From NCBI RefSeq assembly GCF_001467955.1, contig NZ_LNYR01000041.1, forward strand, positions 616 to 64,615: a stretch of DNA of 64,000 nucleotides. The letters run 5' to 3'. The notes beneath the pieces are model-generated. The model saw nothing but the letters and a program-made list of their open reading frames with translations, was not told the origin of the DNA and did not search any database. Position 1 is the first letter of the stretch, and each line of letters begins with the position of its first letter. This DNA is from Legionella quateirensis (GTDB lineage Bacteria > Pseudomonadota > Gammaproteobacteria > Legionellales > Legionellaceae). Both the position numbers and the translations under genes were made by a program. Shown here one piece after another: positions 8,502-19,481 of the stretch.

Positions 8502-10139
8502 TCATCTTGAAGAAATAGGTACTACAGTATCCAAAGCATGGTGTTCTTCCTTATTAAGTTCATTATGAACCAGGTTGATTGCTTCACTCAAAAACCGTAA
8601 TGGAATCCGATCCGATGGAGTCGGCTTGGTTGCAACTTGAATTAAATCAATCATTGCCTCCCCGCCAGGAACTGTGAATACAGGAAGTGTGAAGTCCAGA
8701 GACTGATGTTCTGCAAGACGGTTTAATATGTCTCTTTTCCCTTCAGCATCAGGACCAACCATTAACAAATACAATAATACGCCCAGTTGATAGGTCATAA
8801 ACCGATCAGAATCATAACTACGGGCAGACGGGTATTCAGGTGGGGCGTTTTCTTGGGTCGTGACAATCAAATTGGTCTTGATTTGAATATCGAGCGTGTT
8901 TAATATCGATTTCAAATCCGCAGTAAAAACCTCTCCATTATCACGCAAAAGAAAATTTTCTGGTTTAATATCCATATAAAATAAATGATCACGTTGTAAT
9001 TCAAGAGCAAAATCCGATATCTGTCTCGTCATGTCAATCACTGCTTTAACTATATCTTCCTGGGACATGCTCTCATTGATACTGCGACGATAAGATAATA
9101 CATCCCCTTTCGCGCAGAATTCAGTGATCGAAAGATTGTATTCGCTCTCCGAACCACGATGGGCTATTTCATCAGTAGGGTAAAAATCAAATTCCTGTGC
9201 TATGTATCTATTAAGGTTGGGATTTGTTTTGACTCTGTGCCGTAAATCATGGTCAAAATAATATTCCGGACGTTCTATACGTAAAGTATATTGCGCACGA
9301 TTTTCTCGATTGGTTATTTTCCAGTTTTTATTATTATTTCCTCCCAGAAATTCTAGGGAAAACTCATCGATTTCAAGTGGTTTGGGTGTTGAAATCAGTT
9401 CCGATACCAAATGTCGTAAATTATGTCTATCGTCGTCGGCATAGGGATCAATAATCGTAGAAACACGATTGGGAGTCTGCAACAGAAATCGACTGCTTAA
9501 CTCAGAATTCATTCTAAAAAATTCGTTCATTGTACGATTAACTACCATGAGCAAACGAGATAATATGATCCTGTCGGGTGTATCTTTTGAATCCAGATCG
9601 TCAATTAGAATTTCCACTATTTTTTGTTGTAATAATTCAAGTTGACCTATAGCCATTCCCCAATCAAAATCCGGTTTGTTGAGATCCAGTTCGTGAAACT
9701 GATGCAAAAGCAATCTGATGTCTGAATAATATTTGGGTTCAGAGGAAAAAAATGATATTTTTTTCACTCTGTTTTTAAATTCTTTGGGTGTAGGGACTCT
9801 GGTAAAATCTTTTCTATGATAGGGCACGGCCACACTAATATCAGCTATTCGTTGTTTTTTGGAGCTTTTTGTATTTGAACTTTGTGATAAATTCTTTAAC
9901 TCGCGACTAATCTCTTTTTTATTGTACCACTTCATAAAATCTGAGCCATAATCTTTGGGTGGATCAGTTCTCACCATGAGATACAGCTTATCTGCCACAG
10001 CACTGATTTGTTGAAGACTGATGATATCAACAATGCCGTTCACCTGATTTTCGTTGTATTTATTAATCAGAATGCCCAATTTAATCAAATATGGCTCAGT
10101 ACTGGAGTACCCTGAAGTCGCGCGAATCTTGCTGAACAT
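8502..10139 (-). CDS. Eukaryotic-like protein kinase, candidate Dot/Icm effector
   Basis: A ~545-residue protein whose C-terminal half is kinase-like. The catalytic loop is MDIKPENFLL (Asp about 390, Lys +2, Asn +5). DFG is replaced by ADLKS (Asp about 408), and an APPE block matches the kinase APE. The N-lobe is divergent: FLGGNNNKNW stands in for the glycine loop and LRIE sits where the VAIK lysine is expected, so the ATP-anchoring residue is unclear. The first ~270 residues are helical with no recognised domain. The C-terminus is NKEEHHALDTVVPISSR, with the acidic patch often seen in Dot/Icm signals. ATG at 10139 is preferred over an in-frame GTG at 10145. It is likely host-acting by analogy with LegK proteins; the assignment to effector is inference. 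Confidence 0.7.
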   Translation of the reverse strand: MFSKIRATSGYSSTEPYLIKLGILINKYNENQVNGIVDIISLQQISAVADKLYLMVRTDPPKDYGSDFMKWYNKKEISRELKNLSQSSNTKSSKKQRIADISVAVPYHRKDFTRVPTPKEFKNRVKKISFFSSEPKYYSDIRLLLHQFHELDLNKPDFDWGMAIGQLELLQQKIVEILIDDLDSKDTPDRIILSRLLMVVNRTMNEFFRMNSELSSRFLLQTPNRVSTIIDPYADDDRHNLRHLVSELISTPKPLEIDEFSLEFLGGNNNKNWKITNRENRAQYTLRIERPEYYFDHDLRHRVKTNPNLNRYIAQEFDFYPTDEIAHRGSESEYNLSITEFCAKGDVLSYRRSINESMSQEDIVKAVIDMTRQISDFALELQRDHLFYMDIKPENFLLRDNGEVFTADLKSILNTLDIQIKTNLIVTTQENAPPEYPSARSYDSDRFMTYQLGVLLYLLMVGPDAEGKRDILNRLAEHQSLDFTLPVFTVPGGEAMIDLIQVATKPTPSDRIPLRFLSEAINLVHNELNKEEHHALDTVVPISSR

Positions 10140-10212
10140 ACGCACCCAAAATTTACAGCTTATAAATAAAAAATAGCACTGATCAAAAATTATTCAAATT
10201 AACATGATAAGA

Positions 10213-10242
10213 ACGTCCAAATAATCGAAGTTATTTGGACGT
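10213..10242 (-). terminator. Strong hairpin after the PPP phosphatase gene
   Basis: A perfect 12-bp stem (ACGTCCAAATAA / TTATTTGGACGT) with a 6-base loop lies 22 bases beyond the stop of the 10265-11587 gene. The following bases on the minus strand, TCTTATC, give only a weak U-tract. It may act as a terminator or a 3' end stabiliser. Confidence 0.5.
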
Positions 10243-10264
10243 CCTGTAGACAGGGTACAATCAA

Positions 10265-11587
10265 TTACATTCTTGGCTGATTATTGACATCAGAAGACAG
10301 GATACTTGATTCGAGTCTTCTTGCCTCTGATGAATGAAAGCGAAACCTCGACGCTTTAAGAGTCGCTGCCTCTGATACTTCAAGGGTACTTTTTAACTCC
10401 GTATGAGCTAATGCGGCAATAAATACGATCCCACTATGGCAAGACATGTCTTTTCCGACAACATCATCAAGAGTCAGAACTCCTGGTCTTGGATTGGCTC
10501 CGCGTTTATCCATACTATGGCCATGCACAAAAATAACAGGCTTCAGCGTATCAAAATCTGTTTCACGAAGTGGTCGTGAATCAGAAGATACATTGCGAGA
10601 CCAGACTATTTGATAAATTGGATTTTTCCTTTTACTGGCATCATCTTGCCAAGGAGCTGTAAATGTAAATTCACCATTAACTACTATGTGTTTAAATTGT
10701 TTATTTAATTTATCAATAGATTTGGCAAATTGATTTCGGTCCATCGTATTAATGGTTATATCAAACTTTTGTTCGACCTGCGAAGCCATTTCATTAAGAC
10801 TCATAGGAGCATGACTTAGAACATAGAGGCCATCTCCCTCTTTTTGCAATGAGTAACTAAACAGTTCCAAATGAGGATAATACGCCTCTCTTACAATTTG
10901 AGTTAACTCATCAAGAGAGATTACTTCTTGACGAACACAAGCGAGTAAATGGTGTACTGATGCACCTTGATGCCTATCAGTAGCCATTGCGTATCGATAC
11001 ATGATTTGATCATCTCGGTCATCCAGGCGGCTGACAGGCTCTGACAACAATCGCTCATATTGCCAGACAAACTCCAGATCATGATTGGAAAAAATAATCC
11101 GGTAGTGCATTCCTTCCTTTTTGAGATGTGCCAAAAGTTTAAGAGTAAGATAATCACTCGCCCCACGATCTGACAAAATATCTCCCAAAAAAGTCACAAG
11201 CCGTTCTTTATTAATGACCTGAATTGAAGCCAGTATCGCATCAAACTGTTTGTTCATCTCTTCGGTGAATACAGGATGTTCCTTGGCAAACCGCTTCCAG
11301 GCGCGGTAACGTAAATCCCCATTGGCTGTCTGCCCTTTTCTGGAATGATCTTCCATTAAATTGTAAGTATCTGTGTAGAGCTTTACGAAATCATCGTATT
11401 TATCTTTGGGGATATCAATGATTCCAGATGTTTTTAATAATGCTAACATTTTCAATGTATTGCCATGCATATCGCCAAATTGAACTTCCGTGATTGCTTC
11501 ATCCAAACCAAGATCTACCTCAGGGTAAGTATTGAGATTAATATCATGTGCGATCAACCCTGAAATATCGTGTGTACTAGCTGCCAT
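10265..11587 (-). CDS. WipA/WipB-like PPP-family phosphatase, candidate Dot/Icm effector
   Basis: A 440-residue metallophosphatase with the full PPP motif set: GDMHGN (38-43), LGDILSDRG (134-142), SNHDLE (167-172, replacing GNHE), VLSHAP (His about 259) and VHGHS (His about 355 and 357). These residues bind two metal ions at the active site. WipA and WipB are Legionella effectors of this type, and WipA acts on phosphotyrosine. The insertion between the first two motifs (residues 45-130) and the long C-terminal tail fit that group rather than bacterial PrpA/B. GGAG lies 7 bases before the ATG. It sits directly upstream of the kinase gene on the same strand. Secretion is inferred, not shown. 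Confidence 0.75.
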   Translation of the reverse strand: MAASTHDISGLIAHDINLNTYPEVDLGLDEAITEVQFGDMHGNTLKMLALLKTSGIIDIPKDKYDDFVKLYTDTYNLMEDHSRKGQTANGDLRYRAWKRFAKEHPVFTEEMNKQFDAILASIQVINKERLVTFLGDILSDRGASDYLTLKLLAHLKKEGMHYRIIFSNHDLEFVWQYERLLSEPVSRLDDRDDQIMYRYAMATDRHQGASVHHLLACVRQEVISLDELTQIVREAYYPHLELFSYSLQKEGDGLYVLSHAPMSLNEMASQVEQKFDITINTMDRNQFAKSIDKLNKQFKHIVVNGEFTFTAPWQDDASKRKNPIYQIVWSRNVSSDSRPLRETDFDTLKPVIFVHGHSMDKRGANPRPGVLTLDDVVGKDMSCHSGIVFIAALAHTELKSTLEVSEAATLKASRFRFHSSEARRLESSILSSDVNNQPRM

Positions 11588-12010
11588 AATTTACTCCAAT
11601 TGATTTTGTTTTATTACGACTTCCATTTTATTGATTAAAAATTAATCTATTATTAAGTGGCGTTGTTGATTTTTAATAGCGAATATTAAATTTTAATGAC
11701 CCGATTCTTAAGTAATGAGCTGCTCGCGTACTCATTCTCGGCCTTACTACTACAGACCCACCAACACCATAAAAGAAAGAAACAGAGCCATTGAAGCGAG
11801 ACAAGATCGATTATTGAAAAAAGTTAAGAGTTTTTATCTATTTTAATCTCGTTCGGTTCGAGGTGAACTTGTTAAGCTAATTACATTGACCTCATTGCAT
11901 TCTGGCTCTTAGTCACAAATATGAAATCTTGGGGAGAAGTCAGATTTGCATGCAATAGACAGCATTGTATTCGGGATGATATGTTCCGGGGGGATATAGA
12001 ATTGACGCAT
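11588..12010. other. Intergenic gap with a trace of the palindromic repeat
   Basis: No gene is supported here. The stretch is AT-rich. Near 11963-11985 the text gcattgtattcgggatgatat resembles the end of the repeat clustered at 15.4 and 55.8 kb, so a decayed copy may lie here. The upstream part carries the promoter region of the PPP phosphatase. Confidence 0.4.
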
Positions 12011-13660
12011 TTATCTGGGAGAGTACGATACATAATGTTGATCATTATCTTCATCACGATGAGTGTATTCATCACGATGAGTGTCTTCATCAACCGTTGT
12101 ATCAGGAACATCGGGAATTGGAATGTCGGCCTTTTGTTCTGCCATCATTAACCCATTTGAGTTTTGTGAAGATGTACTCGCTTCTTCAGTATTCATATTC
12201 TGTTGTGTTCTGGAGGGATGTGTCATACCTTGGCCACACAAGCTCAGAAGCATTTTGGAATGAGAATCAGATTCAGGAATAATCAGTGCTGGAATTTCAT
12301 CGCACTCTCTTTGAAATCCTAATTTATCTTTAACCGATTCACTAAAATCATGCAGTTTCTCTCTGAGATAATGATAGGGGCCTAATAAGCCGAAATGGCC
12401 TTTACTTTGAGCTTGTTTGACAACTCTTGCCCCAGCCGCGCCTCCTAGAGATGCGCCAGCAATTCCTCCAATTATTGCTCCTATTACTGTCCCGATTATT
12501 GGAACAACACTGCCTATTGCTGCGCCGGCTACTGCACCTGCAGCCCCTCCTGCCAATGCCCCAAGGCTTGTTGGTATTATCAGGTCGGGATTTGAAATGA
12601 CGGAATCTGATTTATATTTTGTTCCCGTCATTAGACTTCGCCATTTACCTGCCAGAGTATTAGATTCCGCTAATTCGTTGTTTTTATCTTCCTTTAATTG
12701 ATTCACTGAAAAGAACGTAAATGCAAAATCAGGTCTTTTTTGATTGTGGTATTGATACATCAGTTTATAAGCAGAGATAAATTGCTCTTTATTATCAAAT
12801 AAAAATACCCCATGATTTGGATCTGCATATCTGATTTTCTGATCTTCCTGAATACTTAAATAGGTTGCATGACTACCGACTTTACATTGCAGAATTACAG
12901 ACAAATCCTCACCTACATGCTCGGATGCAATTTGATACAACTTTTCAGCCTGTTCCGTTAGAGAAGGACAAAAGGTCTTGGTGGTTAATCGTGTTTTTTT
13001 AATATACTGTTGATCTTTTTCTCGATCAAGTTGATTTTTTTGATATTTATGTATGGTTTTATTAAATTCTACTTGTTTTATTCCGTTGTTTTTATAAGGA
13101 CTTAAATCCGAATCAGCCATACTCATGGTAAAACCATTACATTCACCACGGGAAGTACCCAGCTCTTTCATTGTTCCTTGAGCCAGTTTACTCACCAATA
13201 AGCGACTGTTTAACAATGCCTGATATTGCTCATTAACTTCAGGGGACGGAGATAATTTAGTGCTGTGAGATTCAGGGTCAGGATTAGGCTCATCAGAGTG
13301 ATCGAGTGGTTTTCTACCGTCTTTGACGATTGTTAAATCGTTAATAATATGTAGAAGTAATGCATTTAGTCCTATGTCATGGTGATTCTCTTTATAAGCT
13401 CTAATGTCTTCAATTAAATCACCAAGATCCGTTTTTTTGCTTTCGTTATAACCATCTTTACCTATCAATTTCAACCTGGCTTGAACATCCTCCAGAAACC
13501 GTCTCTCGTGATCTTCCAATGGTCGAACAGGTTCGTCGGTTATCCAGGGTAATCGAGGGATAAACGGCAACAAATACTTCATAACTCCTGTATGTGGTTC
13601 ATGAACTCCATTTTTAAGCATTAGTTTTATTTCATCTGCACAGCTATAAATGCTCATCAT
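12011..13660 (-). CDS. C58 (YopT-type) cysteine protease-like protein with glycine-zipper segment, candidate effector
   Basis: A ~549-residue protein. A Cys-His-Asp set matches C58 peptidases: GECNGF (Cys about 174), GSHATYLSI (His about 264) and YADPNHGVFLF (Asp about 280, with the DxNxGxF pattern of YopT-type enzymes). Residues ~367-410 are a long glycine/alanine zipper that could insert into a membrane. The C-terminus is acidic, with THRDE repeated twice. The start is uncertain: ATG ATG at 13660/13657 is used here. An in-frame GTG at 13690 lies only ~4 bases from the predicted transcription start. It is the third effector-like gene in a row on this strand. Protease activity and secretion are inferred from motifs. 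Confidence 0.65.
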   Translation of the reverse strand: MMSIYSCADEIKLMLKNGVHEPHTGVMKYLLPFIPRLPWITDEPVRPLEDHERRFLEDVQARLKLIGKDGYNESKKTDLGDLIEDIRAYKENHHDIGLNALLLHIINDLTIVKDGRKPLDHSDEPNPDPESHSTKLSPSPEVNEQYQALLNSRLLVSKLAQGTMKELGTSRGECNGFTMSMADSDLSPYKNNGIKQVEFNKTIHKYQKNQLDREKDQQYIKKTRLTTKTFCPSLTEQAEKLYQIASEHVGEDLSVILQCKVGSHATYLSIQEDQKIRYADPNHGVFLFDNKEQFISAYKLMYQYHNQKRPDFAFTFFSVNQLKEDKNNELAESNTLAGKWRSLMTGTKYKSDSVISNPDLIIPTSLGALAGGAAGAVAGAAIGSVVPIIGTVIGAIIGGIAGASLGGAAGARVVKQAQSKGHFGLLGPYHYLREKLHDFSESVKDKLGFQRECDEIPALIIPESDSHSKMLLSLCGQGMTHPSRTQQNMNTEEASTSSQNSNGLMMAEQKADIPIPDVPDTTVDEDTHRDEYTHRDEDNDQHYVSYSPR

Positions 13661-13700
13661 CAGGACCCAATCAATGAGTGCAAATTGCACTTATAGGTAA

Positions 13701-13709
13701 ATTATAACA
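13701..13709 (-). promoter_or_regulatory. Extended -10 promoter for the C58 protease-like gene
   Basis: On the minus strand TGTTATAAT is a perfect extended -10 (TGn plus TATAAT). No good -35 box is visible at 17 bp. Transcription would start near 13694, which gives a ~34-base leader to the ATG at 13660. Confidence 0.5.
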
Positions 13710-13822
13710 CAGTTATCAAGTGATGACTATTGTGCAAATAGCGTTCTATCCCGGAATTTCCTGGATTTGCATCATTTTTCCTTGTATCTCTTCATAGAAC
13801 AGATGAAAAAAGAAGGATCTGA

Positions 13823-14067
13823 TTCGCCAAAACACGCAGAAAGGAATCTGACATTCATATACGAGAACCAAGCAAGCCTTTAAAAGATAGTGCAACATAT
13901 ATTGCTCATTTCTTTGAAGAAGAGATAAAGAGTACGTCCACATACTCCCATCAACTGAAACGTGATATTTTATGTTAAAGAAACAAATCAATGATCTGCA
14001 CATTAAGGAAGTTGGAAAGTCTGATGTTTTTAGCAGTTCATCAGGTAAATCCAACAGTTTCAATTGA
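13823..14067 (+). pseudogene. Possible remnant of an unidentified gene
   Basis: Two short protein-like stretches lie upstream of the MFS gene in different frames. The first runs from about 13823 to a stop at 13979 (KPLKDSATYIAHFF, then STYSHQLKRDILC) with no start codon. The second is a 31-codon frame from ATG 13972 to 14067. They look like pieces of a decayed gene, but no family is recognised. The rest of the 400-bp gap holds only promoter sequence. Confidence 0.3.
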
Positions 14068-14085
14068 GGAGCATACCTTAACCCT

Positions 14086-15318
14086 ATGAATAAAAAAATA
14101 ATTGCCGCATCATCTATGGGCACCATGCTTGAAATGTATGACTACGCTATTTACGGCTTTATGGCACCATTTTTAGCGCCTGTTTTTTTTCCTGATGCGG
14201 ATAAACACATCGCTTTAATCGCGACCTTTGCTATTTTTGCAGCTGGTTTTCTCGTTCGACCATTTGCTGCTTACTGGCTTGGGAGTCTAGGCGACACTAT
14301 AGGTCGGAAAAAAACATTGACGATCACCCTCCTGATCATGACTTTTTCGTCCAGCTTTATAGGTTTATTACCTACTTATAAAACCGCTGGGATTATCGCA
14401 CCAATTTTGCTAACCCTCTGTCGCTTAATACAAGGTATTTCCGTGGCAGGAGAAATGACATTGGCGAGTATATACATCTATGAAAATGTGACTCTGCGTC
14501 ATAAGGGGTTTGCTGTTAGTTTTGTCACTTTGGGTTCTATTTGTGGATTGTTGCTGGCAATCATCATCAGCAAAATTAGCTCGTTATTTTTTTCTGAACA
14601 GGATCTCATCTACGTTTGGCGTCTTCCCTTTTTAATGGGAATACTGGTTGGTGTTGTCGGAGTTTATCTGCGTAAGAAGACCAGAGAATTAACTGATTTT
14701 TCAAAAATAAATGCAAAAAAACAACACCGTCCATTAAAAAGTGCCTGGCATTATCGGAAAAAAGCAATTATTGCGATTTTTCTTTTGGCAATTTATTGCA
14801 ATGGTAGTTTTTATACTCTTTTTGTTTATATGCCTTCATATTTACAACAACGGGGATACGCCTTAAACGTAGCGCTGGATGTCATTATGGTAGCCATGAT
14901 GTGTTATAGCATCTGTCTGCTGTTATCAGGATTTATCTCTGATGTGGTGGGAAGAAAAGCTCCATTAGCACTCAGCTTGATTGCAACAGTATTTGCTGGA
15001 TTGCTAATAAATTACCTGGTTAATGTTGGTTCTTTACTTCAGGCTACTCTTGCTTGCAGTGTTTTAGCGATTATCATCGCTCTTTATATTGGCAGTGTAT
15101 TTACTGCGAGTCTGGAATTATTACCGCCAGAAGAACGAGCCAGTGGTTTTACTTTATTTTTTAACCTGAGCAATTCTTTATTTGGCGGCACGGCTCCACT
15201 GATTATTTTGTTCTTAAATTATATTTTTATAAATTGTGCTTTTTCGATTTACTTAATCGTTTTGGCTTTATTAACGCTACCGGCTCTATGGTTAATGCAA
15301 GACAAAAGTACTCCATAA
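14086..15318 (+). CDS. MFS transporter, metabolite:H+ symporter type
   Basis: A 410-residue, 12-helix transporter of the major facilitator superfamily. The opening GTMLEMYDYAIYGF and the loop RPFAAYWLGSLGDTIGRKK are typical of the metabolite:H+ symporter group (ProP, ShiA, KgtP). RLIQGISVAGE, the usual helix-4 motif, follows. The second half begins after a charged loop near residues 205-225 and carries DVVGRKAPLAL, the mirror of the first loop. The solute is not predictable; compatible solutes, dicarboxylates and amino acids are all carried by this group. The Shine-Dalgarno (GAGGAG) is unusually far from the ATG, about 15 bases. Confidence 0.85.
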   Translation: MNKKIIAASSMGTMLEMYDYAIYGFMAPFLAPVFFPDADKHIALIATFAIFAAGFLVRPFAAYWLGSLGDTIGRKKTLTITLLIMTFSSSFIGLLPTYKTAGIIAPILLTLCRLIQGISVAGEMTLASIYIYENVTLRHKGFAVSFVTLGSICGLLLAIIISKISSLFFSEQDLIYVWRLPFLMGILVGVVGVYLRKKTRELTDFSKINAKKQHRPLKSAWHYRKKAIIAIFLLAIYCNGSFYTLFVYMPSYLQQRGYALNVALDVIMVAMMCYSICLLLSGFISDVVGRKAPLALSLIATVFAGLLINYLVNVGSLLQATLACSVLAIIIALYIGSVFTASLELLPPEERASGFTLFFNLSNSLFGGTAPLIILFLNYIFINCAFSIYLIVLALLTLPALWLMQDKSTP

Positions 15319-15366
15319 TATGTAGATGGTTATGGGGTTAACAGTCCAACATGCTTTGGGAGTTTC

Positions 15367-15738
15367 GTCATCATGAACGCAATAAAGGATCTTCAAAAAC
15401 AGGCACCATGCCAGTATCAGGAGATCCCTCACTGCATTCGGGATGACGGTTTTATTGCGTCATCCTGAACGCAGTGAAGGATCTCCCAATGCAGGAACAG
15501 TGCAACGTTCAGGAGATCCCTCATTACATTCGGGATGACGTGAAGTGTTCTATTTCAAGAATATCGTCATCCTGAACGTAGTGAAGGATCTCCTAATGCA
15601 GGCACAGTGCCTCATTGCATTCGGGATGACGTGAAGTGTTCTATTTCAAGAATATCGTCATCCTGAACGCAGTGAAGGATCTCCTAATGCAGGTACAGTG
15701 CCTCATTCAGGAGATCCTTCATAGCATTCGGGATGACA
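15367..15738. repeat. Four copies of the long palindromic repeat
   Basis: Copies begin near 15367, 15458, 15567 and 15656. They read cgtcatcctgaacg, then gtgaaggatctcc, a central gcaggMacagtgc, ggagatccctcattRcattc and gggatgacg. This is the reverse complement of the 3749-4219 family. The third copy has lost about 18 bases from its centre. It fills most of the gap between the transporter and katG. Confidence 0.9.
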
Positions 15739-15818
15739 TTTTCCAGAGTTATTGAAGAGTAACTATCTTAGGTTTCAGTTTACTGATTTATATATGTTTT
15801 TTATAAAATCTCATCAAA

Positions 15819-15847
15819 TTGCTTCGTCCCCTCTCTTAAGCTATATT
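15819..15847 (+). promoter_or_regulatory. Predicted promoter of katG
   Basis: TTGCTT (15819-15824), then exactly 17 bases, then TATATT (15842-15847), 29 bases before the start codon. The spacing is ideal for a housekeeping sigma factor. No peroxide-regulator site could be identified with confidence. Confidence 0.55.
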
Positions 15848-15861
15848 TAAATTTTCAATAA

Positions 15862-18051
<2,190 letters not shown>

Positions 18052-18096
18052 TCTGGAACTTTTCTCATCAGATGTCATTATAAAATCCATGAGGCT

Positions 18097-18126
18097 GGTA
18101 CTCTTTTTATTAAAGAAAAGAGTACC
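18097..18126 (+). terminator. Hairpin downstream of katG
   Basis: GGTACTCTTTT and AAAGAGTACC form an inverted repeat 46 bases after the katG stop, around an AT-rich loop. There is no U-run after it, so termination is possible but not strong. Confidence 0.4.
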
Positions 18127-18218
18127 CCTGCTGAAATAATTAAGCAGATAGCTGGCACCAGTTGAGCACGTTAACTATATTATTTATACAAGGATTAAAG
18201 TATGAAGAGGCCAAGAGA

Positions 18219-19481
18219 ATGAAGAAAATGTTCGTAGCGTCTTCATTACTATTAGCACTTATACTTCTTTTTGTTGCATTAATGAACAATATCTCTTCAC
18301 ATATATTGGAACAAAACACTGTTTATCCAGTAAAAGGTACAACACCATCTCAGCAAGCATCAAATGAAACCATATGCCCCAAAGAGTACTATACGATATT
18401 AACAATTGATGGTGGGGGAACACGTGGCCTGATTCCTTTAGCCTATTTAAAATATCTGGAACAACAAAACCCTGACGGTATAGCGAGTATTTTTAATTTA
18501 ATGGGAGGGATATCAACAGGCGCCATTATTACTGCCGCACTCTCAAAAGAACAATCTGAACACTCTGATTCCTATCATTTTACCGCAAAACAAATAAGCG
18601 ATTTATATAGAAAAAAATCTCCTGATTTTTTTTCCCAGAGTCTTCTTTACAGGATAATTTCATTAAATGGTCTGATTTTGCCTCTGTTCAATTCGCAAAA
18701 TAAAAATGATTTTTTTAAAGAACACTTTAAAAATTCTACGTTAAAGAATTTATCCAATCATGTTGCACTTTTTGCTTATGACATAAAGCACAAAAATATA
18801 CTCATATTTTGTAATTGGATAAAATGTGATAATTCTTTAAATCAATATTCAATTGCAGATATTGTATCAGGAGCCACTTCTGTAATGGGAATTTTTGCCC
18901 CAATCATGTTATCTACGGTTGATCATCAAATCAAATATGATATCGCGGATCTTGGTCTTATTATCAATAATCCGGCTTATATGACCACCCGATTAGCTTC
19001 AAAAATCTGTCCCAATGTACACCATTATGTGGTTCTTTCACTAGGAACTGGAAATTATCCGGAAATGAGCAGCAATCAGGAAAGTTATCATTGGGGTTTA
19101 TACCAGTGGATGCCCAATTTAATTGCCGCAGCTACTGAGACAAACAGCCAGGCAGCTAGTGAATACTTAAGTTTTTTTATGGTACATGAAATGTCTACAA
19201 TACCGACGAATCAGTTACCCAAACTCATTTATATTCGCTTAAATCCTGTACTTGACTGGAACGATTCCAAACCCTTCGCAACATCTCCTGAAAATCTTGA
19301 TTACTTTGAAAAAAAAGCTGATGAAGATATAAAGAAAAATAAGCTACTACTGCAATGTATTGCAACAATTCGCATCAAGGATGAATTAACTCCAGAATGC
19401 AAACAAGAACTATTGAATTATATTCATATCCAACACACGCCCTATTTTGCCAATTCCTTACAAAGAATATTTAAAGATTGA
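18219..19481 (+). CDS. Patatin-like phospholipase
   Basis: A 420-residue patatin-family lipid acyl hydrolase. The oxyanion motif is DGGGTRG (64-70), the nucleophile elbow is GISTG (Ser99), and the catalytic Asp lies in ADLGL (about 244), where most patatins have DGG/DGA. The N-terminus MKKMFVASSLLLALILLFVAL is a membrane anchor or signal peptide, so the catalytic part is probably outside the cytoplasm. ATG at 18219 follows AGAGG; an upstream in-frame TTG at 18162 is rejected. It converges with the LCAT-like gene and overlaps its end by 11 bases. Legionella has several patatin effectors (the Vpd group), but the N-terminal membrane segment argues for Sec export instead. Confidence 0.85.
   Translation: MKKMFVASSLLLALILLFVALMNNISSHILEQNTVYPVKGTTPSQQASNETICPKEYYTILTIDGGGTRGLIPLAYLKYLEQQNPDGIASIFNLMGGISTGAIITAALSKEQSEHSDSYHFTAKQISDLYRKKSPDFFSQSLLYRIISLNGLILPLFNSQNKNDFFKEHFKNSTLKNLSNHVALFAYDIKHKNILIFCNWIKCDNSLNQYSIADIVSGATSVMGIFAPIMLSTVDHQIKYDIADLGLIINNPAYMTTRLASKICPNVHHYVVLSLGTGNYPEMSSNQESYHWGLYQWMPNLIAAATETNSQAASEYLSFFMVHEMSTIPTNQLPKLIYIRLNPVLDWNDSKPFATSPENLDYFEKKADEDIKKNKLLLQCIATIRIKDELTPECKQELLNYIHIQHTPYFANSLQRIFKD

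Noticed and set aside
13746..14126. A 126-codon minus-strand frame before the MFS gene
   Set aside because: It overlaps the transporter start, has odd composition and no start signal.
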